A DNA stretch of 37,153 bases from assembly GCA_002440625.1 (NCBI GenBank), contig DJUV01000306.1:1-37153 (forward strand), in the 5' to 3' direction. Source of the stretch: Rhodobacteraceae bacterium UBA6273. Its GTDB lineage: Bacteria > Pseudomonadota > Alphaproteobacteria > Rhodobacterales > Rhodobacteraceae. Below the pieces are notes generated by a model. It saw nothing but the letters and a program-made list of their open reading frames with translations, searched no databases and had not been told where the DNA came from. The position numbers were made by a program, and so were the translations under genes. Below are positions 31,177-37,153 of the stretch, in pieces (position 1 is the stretch's first letter; every line of letters begins with the position of its first letter).

Positions 31177-32163
31177 TCAGCCCTTGAAGCCCGGACCCTG
31201 ATGCCAGCGCCAGGCATCCGCGATCATCGTCGCCATGTCCGACCGCTCTGGCCGCCAGCCAAGATCGCGGATCGCCCGTGCGCTGCCCGAGACAAGCGAC
31301 ACCGCATCGCCGGCGCGGCGGCCGCCATAGATCACCGGCACGTCGCGGTTGGTCACGCGGGCCGATTGGGCAATGACCTCGCGCACCGAGAATCCGCTGC
31401 CGGTGCCAAGGCAGAAGACATTGCTGCCCTTGCCGCCTTCAAGCCAATTGAGCCCGAGGACATGCGCATCGACAAGATCGGCAACATGGACGTAGTCGCG
31501 GACGCAGGTGCCGTCGGGTGTCGGGTAATCGGTTCCGAAGACGGTCAGTGCCGCCCGTTTGCCGTCGATCGCATCCAGCATCAGCGGGATGAGATGGGTT
31601 TCGGGCTGGTGAAACTCGCCGACCTCACCATCGGGGTCGGCGCCGGCCACGTTGAAATAGCGGAAGATCACGCTTTCAAGCCCGTGGCTCGCGCCGAAAT
31701 CGCCCAGCATCTGCTCGATGGCGAGCTTTGACTTGCCATAGGCATTGATCGGCCGCTGTGTCGTTTCCTCGTTCAAAAGCACGCCGTCCTGATCGCCATA
31801 GGTGGCGCAGGTCGAAGAGAAGACGAACCTGCCGCAGTCCGCCGCAATCGCCGCCTCGATCAGGTTCAGGGCGCCAAGGACGTTCAGCCGCCAGTAGGTG
31901 CCGGGGTCGCGCATCGCGTCGCCGACGAGGCTCAGCGCGGCGAAATGCATCACCGCCTCCGGCCGATAGGCACGAAAGACCTCATCAAGCCGCGCCCGGT
32001 CGGTCAGGTCGCCCTCTTCCAGCGGCCCGAACTGCACCGCGTCGCGCCAGCCGGTCGAAAGATTGTCGAAGGTAACGGGGATATAGCCCGCGCGCGAAAG
32101 CGCCTTGCAGGCATGGGCGCCGATGTAACCGGCGCCGCCCGTGACCAGAATGTGCCGCGGCAT
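31177..32163 (-). CDS. galE: UDP-glucose 4-epimerase GalE
   Basis: This 328-residue short-chain dehydrogenase/reductase has the NAD motif GGAGYIGAHACKAL at the N-terminus, FDNLSTG, HFAALSLVGDAM, the Ser of FSSTCATYG and the catalytic YGKSK. RYFNVAGADPDGEVGE and the PTPDGTCVRDYVHVADL block are diagnostic for GalE. It interconverts UDP-glucose and UDP-galactose (or the GlcNAc pair) and supplies donors for surface polysaccharide. It is followed by the glycosyltransferase unit and preceded by galU at 6 bases, so galU-galE form one transcription unit. Confidence 0.95.
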   Translation of the reverse strand: MPRHILVTGGAGYIGAHACKALSRAGYIPVTFDNLSTGWRDAVQFGPLEEGDLTDRARLDEVFRAYRPEAVMHFAALSLVGDAMRDPGTYWRLNVLGALNLIEAAIAADCGRFVFSSTCATYGDQDGVLLNEETTQRPINAYGKSKLAIEQMLGDFGASHGLESVIFRYFNVAGADPDGEVGEFHQPETHLIPLMLDAIDGKRAALTVFGTDYPTPDGTCVRDYVHVADLVDAHVLGLNWLEGGKGSNVFCLGTGSGFSVREVIAQSARVTNRDVPVIYGGRRAGDAVSLVSGSARAIRDLGWRPERSDMATMIADAWRWHQGPGFKG

Positions 32164-32169
32164 CGGCGG

Positions 32170-33063
32170 TTACTCGGCGGCCTTCCGCATCGCGGTCATG
32201 CCGAAGAGGAACTGCTCGAACTCGTCACGCAGATCGTCGCGGGCCAGACCGAAAGCCACGGTCGCCTGCAGGAAACCCGCCTTCGATCCGCAATCGAAGC
32301 GCTGGCCCCGGAAACGGAAGCCAAAGACGTTTTTCGACCGCCGGATTTCCTCGGCGATGGCGTCGGTCAGCTGGATCTCGCCGCCGGCACCCGGTTTCTT
32401 GCGGTGAAGGTGGTCCATCACCTGCGGCGTCAGGATATAGCGCCCGATCACCGCAAGGTTCGACGGCGCTTCGGAGGCCTTCGGCTTTTCCACCATGCCC
32501 TTCACCGAGACGAGCGAGCCCATGTCCTCCTGGATGTCGAGAACACCGTAGGCGGAAGCCTTGTCATGCGGCACTTCCATCGCCGCGACGATATTGCCGC
32601 CGGTTTCCGCATGCGCCTCGACCATCTGCTGAAGGCAGGGCTTTTCGGCGGCGATCACGTCGTCGGGCAGAAGCACCGCGAAAGGCTCGTCGCCGACCAG
32701 CCGGCGCGCGCACCAGACGGCGTGGCCAAGGCCCAGCGCCCTTTGCTGGCGGATATAGGCGATGGCGCCGGATTCCATGTCGGTGGCCTTCAGGATCTGC
32801 AGCAGATCCTTCTTGCCCTTCTTCTTCAGCTCCGCCTCGATCACCGGGGCGTGGTCGAAATAGTCCTCAAGTGCGGACTTGCCGCGCGAGGTCACGAAGA
32901 TGAATTCCTTGATGCCGGCGGCGCGCGCCTCGTCGATCGCGTACTGGATCAGCGGCCGGTCGACGAGCGTCATGATTTCCTTCGGGATCGACTTCGTTGC
33001 GGGCAGGAACCGCGTTCCAAGGCCGGCCACCGGAAAGATCGCCTTCGTGACTTTGCGCTTCAT
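32170..33063 (-). CDS. galU: UTP--glucose-1-phosphate uridylyltransferase GalU
   Basis: This 297-residue nucleotidyltransferase starts with KVTKAIFPVAGLGTRFLPATKSIPKEIMTLVDRPLIQYAIDEA, the GalU signature in which GLGTRFLP binds UTP. FAVLLPDDVI and VEKPKASEAPSNLAVIGRY follow. It makes UDP-glucose from glucose-1-phosphate, feeding GalE and the UDP-glucose dehydrogenase seen at base 1. ATG 33063 gives the usual family length; ATG 33075 (MVKNMKRK) is an alternative, and neither has a strong ribosome-binding site. It is co-oriented with galE, 6 bases apart. Confidence 0.95.
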   Translation of the reverse strand: MKRKVTKAIFPVAGLGTRFLPATKSIPKEIMTLVDRPLIQYAIDEARAAGIKEFIFVTSRGKSALEDYFDHAPVIEAELKKKGKKDLLQILKATDMESGAIAYIRQQRALGLGHAVWCARRLVGDEPFAVLLPDDVIAAEKPCLQQMVEAHAETGGNIVAAMEVPHDKASAYGVLDIQEDMGSLVSVKGMVEKPKASEAPSNLAVIGRYILTPQVMDHLHRKKPGAGGEIQLTDAIAEEIRRSKNVFGFRFRGQRFDCGSKAGFLQATVAFGLARDDLRDEFEQFLFGMTAMRKAAE

Positions 33064-33188
33064 GTTTTTCACCATTTCGTTCCGACGATGGCCTCGCTCA
33101 TCCGACCTTGGCGGCAGACGAGACCGACATTGAATTCTCTGCGTCCAATAGGACAAGCTTATGACATCTTACTGCTTCTCAGGGCGGG

Positions 33189-33217
33189 AAAATGCCCAAA
33201 AGGGACTCCCTTTGGCA
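33189..33217 (-). terminator. Rho-independent-like terminator after kdsB
   Basis: On the minus strand TGCCAAAGGGA pairs with TCCCTTTTGGGCA (11 pairs, two bulged bases, one-base centre), and TTTTCCC follows directly. It lies about 95 bases downstream of the kdsB stop and upstream of galU, so it probably ends the cysQ-kdsB transcript. The rest of the 249-base gap between kdsB and galU is A/T-richer than coding DNA and presumably holds the galU promoter, with no convincing -35/-10 pair. Confidence 0.6.
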
Positions 33218-33312
33218 ACGGTAGCTGTCGAATGCGGCAGATTGTAGTCCGGAATCCCTGCGTCGCCGGCGAATCTCGGCCGCCCGGTCGGCGCACAATG
33301 GTGCGTTTCTGC

Positions 33313-34113
33313 TCATGCCATGCCCATCGCCGCCATCATCGCCTCGATTCGGGGAACGTCCGAGGGGTTGTTGAGTTCCCAGAACTGCCGCCCGCGCGAT
33401 TCGACCTCGACACAAAGCACCGCCCTGCCGCGTTCAAGAAAGCGCAACTGTTCCAGCCCCTCAAGCCCTTCAAGCGCGCCCGGTTCCCAGCCCGGATAGG
33501 CTGAAAGCGCCGCGGGGCGGTAGGCATAGACGCCGACATGGTGAAAGACCGGCGTCGGCGCGTCGGGCGCATAGGCCTCGGCGGTGAAGGGAATGACTTC
33601 CTTCGAGAAATAGAGCGCTTCCCGACCCGTGCCGAAGACCGCCGTTGTGCCGCCAACGCGCCCGGCGCGGCGGTCGTCGAGAAGACCTTTCAACGCCGCC
33701 CCGTCGCAGCGCAACACCGGCGTCGCGACCTCGGCGCCGGGATGGGCGCTAAGGCCGCTCACGAGGTCCTCGATGAACCAGGCCGGCGTCAGCGGCGCAT
33801 CGCCCTGCAGATTGACGACGATGTCGTGACCGCCGCCCAGCCGCTCATGCGCCTCGGCGCAGCGTTCCGTGCCGTTGCGGCAGGTGTCCAAGGTCATCAC
33901 CACCTCGGCGCCGAAGCCTTCGGCGGCAGCGCGGATGCGGTCATCATCGGTCGCCACCACGACGCGGTCGATGCCCTTCACCGCGATCGCCGCGCGCCAG
34001 CTCCGCTCGACAAGGCTCTGCGTCTGACCGGTCGCGCCACGCAGCCCGACAAGCGGCTTGCCGGGATAGCGGGTGGAGGCGTAGCGCGCCGGGATGACCA
34101 GTAAAACAGACAC
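33313..34113 (-). CDS. kdsB: 3-deoxy-manno-octulosonate cytidylyltransferase KdsB
   Basis: This 266-residue protein is read from a GTG at 34113, with GGTGA a few bases before it; the TAG stop of cysQ shares one base with this start (TAGTG). It opens with SVLLVIPARYASTRYPGKPL, the CTP/metal motif of KdsB and related CMP-sugar synthetases, and continues with VVVATDDDRI, GTERCAEA, VVNLQGDAPL and HHVGVYAYR. It activates Kdo as CMP-Kdo for lipid A glycosylation. Together with kdsD, two of the Kdo genes are in the window. Confidence 0.93.
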   Translation of the reverse strand: MSVLLVIPARYASTRYPGKPLVGLRGATGQTQSLVERSWRAAIAVKGIDRVVVATDDDRIRAAAEGFGAEVVMTLDTCRNGTERCAEAHERLGGGHDIVVNLQGDAPLTPAWFIEDLVSGLSAHPGAEVATPVLRCDGAALKGLLDDRRAGRVGGTTAVFGTGREALYFSKEVIPFTAEAYAPDAPTPVFHHVGVYAYRPAALSAYPGWEPGALEGLEGLEQLRFLERGRAVLCVEVESRGRQFWELNNPSDVPRIEAMMAAMGMA

Positions 34114-34907
34114 TATCTCACCAGAAGGACGCCGGGCGCATAGGCGATGAAGAAGGGGTTCGCAAAGCCGGGCTTGCCATAGGTGAAGGGCTGGTGATCG
34201 TCGAGGCGCACCATCTCGCCACCCGCCCCGCGCAGGACGGCATCGCCCGCCGCCGTGTCCCATTCCATCGTCCGGCCAAGGCGCGGGTAAAGATCGGCCT
34301 CGCCGGTCGCCACCAGACAGAATTTCAGCGACGACCCGGCCGAGGTCATGTCGCGGACGCCGTATTGCGCGATGTAATCATCCGTCGCCTGATCGCGGTG
34401 CGATTTCGACGCCACCACCATCAGCGCGCGGTTGTCCGGCACCGACACTGTGATCGGCACCACCTCACCGGCATGGTCCTTGTCGAAGGCCCCCTTCTCC
34501 TCGACCGAACGGCCATCGGGCAGGGTGTAGAACAAGCGCCCCCTGGCCGGCGCATAGACGACACCGCGCAGGGGCACGCCGGCTTCGACATAGGCGATGT
34601 TCACGGTGAAATCGCCGCGGCGCTGGACGAATTCCTTGGTCCCGTCGAGGGGGTCGACGATCAGGAATGTCGTCCCCTCCTGACTGTGGCTCGCAGCCTG
34701 TTCCTCGGTGACGAGCGCGGTCTGTGGGAAGGCCTCGGCGAGACCCTCGGAGATCAGCGCATCGGCGGCCTCGTCGGCGGCGGTGACCGGGCTTTCGTCG
34801 GATTTCGCCCGCACCTCGAAGTCGGGGCCGTCATAGATCGCCATGATGCGGTCCCCGGCCTCCAGCGCGAGCCGGCGGATGACTGGGATCAGGCGTTCGA
34901 AATCCAC
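34113..34907 (-). CDS. cysQ: 3'(2'),5'-bisphosphate nucleotidase CysQ
   Basis: This 264-residue inositol monophosphatase-family enzyme has metal-site motifs VTEEQ, DPLDGTKEF and EWDTAAGDAVL in the expected order, with the CysQ-type RRGDFTVNIAYVE. It hydrolyses 3'-phosphoadenosine 5'-phosphate (PAP) to AMP and phosphate, removing the inhibitory product of PAPS reductase and of sulfotransferases. It overlaps kdsB by one base and is divergent from the ABC-2 permease. The nearby tandem sulfotransferase gives a plausible local source of PAP. Inositol phosphatase activity is an alternative but less likely. Confidence 0.92.
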   Translation of the reverse strand: MDFERLIPVIRRLALEAGDRIMAIYDGPDFEVRAKSDESPVTAADEAADALISEGLAEAFPQTALVTEEQAASHSQEGTTFLIVDPLDGTKEFVQRRGDFTVNIAYVEAGVPLRGVVYAPARGRLFYTLPDGRSVEEKGAFDKDHAGEVVPITVSVPDNRALMVVASKSHRDQATDDYIAQYGVRDMTSAGSSLKFCLVATGEADLYPRLGRTMEWDTAAGDAVLRGAGGEMVRLDDHQPFTYGKPGFANPFFIAYAPGVLLVR

Positions 34908-34934
34908 AGGGCTCTCTCCTCAGGTCACGCGCGG

Positions 34935-34963
34935 TTGTGCGGCGCGTTTCGCCCCCTTATGAT
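34935..34963 (+). promoter_or_regulatory. Promoter candidate for the ABC-2 permease gene
   Basis: TTGTGC (34935-34940) and TATGAT (34958-34963) are separated by 17 bases in the 138-base gap between cysQ and the permease gene. The start would be near 34970, leaving a leader of about 75 bases. A leftward promoter for cysQ must lie in the same gap but is not clear. Confidence 0.45.
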
Positions 34964-35045
34964 CGCACGTTAAGGGATCGGCAAGAATACCGTGCGACGT
35001 GGGGGACAAAGCTTACCTCCCCCGGCCAGAAGGCGGCAACAGGGC

Positions 35046-35867
35046 ATGTTCAGGGTTGAAACGCGGCAATCGGGGTTTCAGGCGGCCTGCCGCACGCTGG
35101 ACCTGATCTTCCACAATACCGTCAGATCGGTGCGCAAGGGTCATGCCAACGCCTTCATGGGCCTGCTCAACAACATCCTGCAGACGCTGATCTTCTTCGC
35201 GGTGTTCTATGCGCTCTTCGCGCTTCTCGGCATGCGCGGCGCGGCGGTCCGGGGCGATTATGTGCTCTACCTCATGTCCGGCATCTTCATCTTCATGGTC
35301 AACACCAAGACGATGGGGGCTGTCGCCGGGTCCGAAAACTCGGCCGCCGCGATCATGCTGCACGCGCCGATGACGACTGCGGTTGCCATCGCCTCGGCGG
35401 CACTTGCCTCGCTTTATACGCAGGCGCTGTCGATCGTCGCCATCCTCGGCGTCTATCATCTTGCCGTGACGCCGGTTGAGATCCATGACCCGATCGGATT
35501 TCTGGGCCTGTTCATGCTGGCCTGGTTCAGCGGCGCCTGCATCGGGCTCGTCGTCCTTGCCGCCACGCCCTGGGCGCCCGGCATCGCCGGGGTGCTGACG
35601 GCGATCTACGCGCGTTCGAACCTGATCTTTTCCGGCAAGATGTTCGTGGCGAACACGCTTGGCTATACCGCGCTCAAGTTCTTCGACTGGAACCCGCTTT
35701 TCCACATCATCGACCAGGCCCGCGGGGCCATGTTCATCAACTATTACCCGCACAATTCCTCGGTCAGCTACCCGCTCTATGTCTCGCTCGCGCTTCTGAT
35801 GATTGGCCTCATGGGCGAGTTCTACACCCGCCGCCATGTCTCGCCGAGCTGGACTGCCGGGAAGTAG
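35046..35867 (+). CDS. ABC-2 type polysaccharide-export permease
   Basis: This 273-residue integral membrane protein has six predicted helices in the ABC-2 permease pattern: ILQTLIFFAVFYALFALLGM, YVLYLMSGIFIFMV, TAVAIASAALASLYTQALSIV, FLGLFMLAWFSGACIGLVV and a final LYVSLALLMIGLMGEF. KpsM/Wzm-like exporters of capsule or O-antigen share this plan, and the FDWNPLFHIIDQARGAMF stretch near the end is typical of polysaccharide exporters. No ATP-binding subunit lies next to it, so its partner must be elsewhere. ATG 35046 (MFRVETRQSGFQAA) is preferred to the frame start at 34992. The next gene is on the opposite strand. Confidence 0.87.
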   Translation: MFRVETRQSGFQAACRTLDLIFHNTVRSVRKGHANAFMGLLNNILQTLIFFAVFYALFALLGMRGAAVRGDYVLYLMSGIFIFMVNTKTMGAVAGSENSAAAIMLHAPMTTAVAIASAALASLYTQALSIVAILGVYHLAVTPVEIHDPIGFLGLFMLAWFSGACIGLVVLAATPWAPGIAGVLTAIYARSNLIFSGKMFVANTLGYTALKFFDWNPLFHIIDQARGAMFINYYPHNSSVSYPLYVSLALLMIGLMGEFYTRRHVSPSWTAGK

Positions 35868-35875
35868 CGGCCTCC

Positions 35876-36529
35876 TCAGTCGACCACGCGCAGCGTCAGG
35901 TTGATCCGCCCGCCCTTCGGCAGCAGCGTGGAGGTGCCGGCTTCGGTCCGGTCGATGCCGTGATAGGCGAGCCGCGCCTCGCCGCCGAGAAGAAGCACAT
36001 CCCCCGACCTGAGCCAGACCGACTGGGTCTTGCCGCCGCGTGTCGTCCCGCCGATTCGGAAAAGGGCGTCGTCGCCAAGGCTGACCGACAGGACGGGCCA
36101 GGAAAAATCCGCCTCGTCGCGGTCCTGATGCAGGCCCATCCGCGCACCCTCGCGGTAGAAATTCACCAGACAGCAGTCGGGGTCGCGGTCCTGGCTCACC
36201 AGATCGCGCCAGATCGCCAGCACCGGCTCCGGAACCGGCGGCCAAGCCATGCCGTCCGGGTGGGTGGCGCTGTAGCGGTAGCCCTTCTGGTCCGTTACCC
36301 AGCCGTAGCGGCCGGCCGAGGTCATCCTGACCGACATCGGCTTGCCCCAGGGCGTCACCGGCGCGAAGAAGGGCGCCACCTCCGCGACGGCGCGGATAGC
36401 CGCGACCAGCGCCCGCTGTTCCTCAAGGCTCAGCCAGCCCGGAAAGAGCTTTGCCCCGCCAAGCTCCACCGCGACCGGACGGGCCGTTGCCTCAATGCGG
36501 GACTGCTGCGGGTTTTCCAAGATTTTCAC
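35876..36529 (-). CDS. alkB: AlkB-type DNA/RNA alkylation-repair dioxygenase
   Basis: This 217-residue Fe(II)/2-oxoglutarate dioxygenase has iron ligands His134 and Asp136 in LHQDRDEADFSWPVLSVSLGD, His190 in LAYHGIDR, and the 2-oxoglutarate-binding RINLTLR at the C-terminus (Arg208, Arg214). It oxidatively removes methyl groups from 1-methyladenine and 3-methylcytosine in DNA or RNA. The start is GTG at 36529, with no good ribosome-binding site; no ATG is available near the N-terminus. It is divergent from dnaK, sharing a 157-base intergenic region, and converges with the permease gene, whose stop is 8 bases away. Confidence 0.93.
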   Translation of the reverse strand: MKILENPQQSRIEATARPVAVELGGAKLFPGWLSLEEQRALVAAIRAVAEVAPFFAPVTPWGKPMSVRMTSAGRYGWVTDQKGYRYSATHPDGMAWPPVPEPVLAIWRDLVSQDRDPDCCLVNFYREGARMGLHQDRDEADFSWPVLSVSLGDDALFRIGGTTRGGKTQSVWLRSGDVLLLGGEARLAYHGIDRTEAGTSTLLPKGGRINLTLRVVD

Positions 36530-36551
36530 CGATTTTCGTGGCGCGGCGGCG

Positions 36552-36580
36552 CTTGCAGCACCTAGTCCCCCTCCTTATAT
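36552..36580 (+). promoter_or_regulatory. Sigma32-type heat-shock promoter of dnaK
   Basis: CTTGCAG (36552-36558) and CCTTATAT (36573-36580) are separated by 14 bases, close to the sigma32 consensus of CTTGAAA, 11-16 bases, CCCCATNT. Transcription would start near 36587. The leader to the ATG then contains two short stems: CCCGAC/GTCGGG (36582-36600) and CAGGC/GCCTG (36601-36613). Confidence 0.7.
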
Positions 36581-36686
36581 ACCCGACGAAGCTGGTCGGG
36601 CAGGCCCGGCCTGACATCAAGGGATCGGCGCCAGAGGCCGCGATCGGATCTGGTGCCAGCACATCGCCGAAGGAAAGGTACTGAAC

Positions 36687-37153
36687 ATGTCTAAAGTCAT
36701 CGGAATCGACCTCGGGACCACGAACTCCTGCGTCGCCATCATGGACGGCTCGCAGCCGCGCGTCATCGAGAACTCCGAAGGCGCCCGCACCACGCCCTCC
36801 ATCGTGGGCTTCACGGATAGCGAGCGTCTCGTCGGCCAGCCGGCCAAGCGCCAGGCGGTCACCAACCCGACCAACACCATTTTCGCCGTCAAACGCCTGA
36901 TCGGCCGCCGCATCGGCGAGCCGGAGGTCGAGAAGGACAAGAAGCTTGTCCCCTATTCCATCGTCAACGGTGGCAATGGCGACGCCTGGGTCGAGGTGAA
37001 GGGCGAGAAGTATTCCCCCGCGCAGATCAGCGCCGTGATCCTTCAGAAGATGAAGGAAACCGCTGAATCCTACCTGGGCGAGCCGGTGACGCAGGCCGTC
37101 ATCACGGTTCCGGCCTATTTCAACGACGCCCAGCGTCAGGCCACCAAGGACGC
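36687..37153 (+). CDS. dnaK: Molecular chaperone DnaK, N-terminal part
   Basis: The window ends within this gene, after 155 codons and two bases. The sequence opens [20 protein letters not shown], the first phosphate loop of the Hsp70 ATPase domain, and continues with [35 protein letters not shown] and [18 protein letters not shown], all canonical for DnaK rather than HscA. It folds and refolds proteins with DnaJ and GrpE. ATG 36687 has AGGAAAGG about ten bases upstream. It lies behind a sigma32-type promoter. The substrate-binding domain and dnaJ would be beyond the window. Confidence 0.97.
   Translation, partial: MSKVIGIDLGTTNSCVAIMDGSQPRVIENSEGARTTPSIVGFTDSERLVGQPAKRQAVTNPTNTIFAVKRLIGRRIGEPEVEKDKKLVPYSIVNGGNGDAWVEVKGEKYSPAQISAVILQKMKETAESYLGEPVTQAVITVPAYFNDAQRQATKD

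Noticed and set aside
1..37153. CRISPR arrays, tRNA or rRNA genes, insertion sequences, prophage genes
   Set aside because: No regularly spaced repeats, cloverleaf-like sequences, transposase or integrase motifs were seen on reading both strands; short tRNAs could still be missed without a covariance search.

Overview
The window looks like a chromosomal segment of an alphaproteobacterium of the Rhodobacteraceae (Rhodobacter/Roseobacter type). The signs are a GC-rich sequence with strong third-position GC, the order kdsD-lptC-lptA-lptB-rpoN-hpf-ptsN, a short RpoN, NodH-like sulfotransferases, an alkB gene beside dnaK, and a GC-rich palindrome followed by GGAGTATTT. No tRNA, rRNA, CRISPR array, transposase or phage gene was seen. 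The assignment rests on family recognition, not on a database search.

Layout. 1-332: 3' end of a UDP-glucose 6-dehydrogenase. 376-2456: a low-GC secreted protein of unknown function and a malonyl-CoA synthetase (matB). 2506-5526: zinc uptake, with zur-znuC-znuB leftward and znuA rightward from a shared promoter region that carries Zur-box-like palindromes. 5568-7508: a GbsR/MarR-type regulator, a two-gene unit (SnoaL-like and MoaF-like proteins) and a divergent HxlR regulator. 7516-19463: seven co-directed minus-strand genes. In transcription order they are FAD-GcvT dehydrogenase, FAD-GcvT dehydrogenase, PEP-mutase-like lyase, MttB-family methyltransferase, 3-hydroxyisobutyrate-dehydrogenase-like enzyme, GMC oxidoreductase and an ATP-dependent hydantoinase A. 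They are controlled from a divergent LysR gene. 20436-20830: nested inverted repeats and a possible small membrane protein. 20958-26881: a ribonuclease D-like exonuclease, then kdsD, lptC, lptA, lptB, rpoN, hpf and ptsN. 26892-35867: surface-glycan genes, comprising a two-domain sulfotransferase, two glycosyltransferases, galE, galU, kdsB, cysQ and an ABC-2 permease. 35876-37153: alkB and the 5' part of dnaK behind a heat-shock-type promoter.

How the genes work together. The 12-kb LysR-linked operon reads as a catabolic route for an N-methylated compound (betaine, methylated amine or N-methyl ring compound). A methyltransferase and two folate-linked N-demethylases would strip methyl groups, while the oxidoreductases, lyase and hydantoinase would process the skeleton. 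Its substrate cannot be named from sequence, and no corrinoid protein and no HyuB subunit lie in the window. It is the best candidate for an undescribed system. The second candidate is the glycan module: GT2-type and GT14-type glycosyltransferases translationally coupled to a tandem-domain sulfotransferase, with sugar-nucleotide enzymes and CysQ (which destroys PAP, the sulfotransferase by-product) close by. This suggests a sulfated surface polysaccharide. The rest is core envelope biogenesis (Kdo synthesis and LPS transport), nitrogen/PTS regulation and zinc homeostasis.
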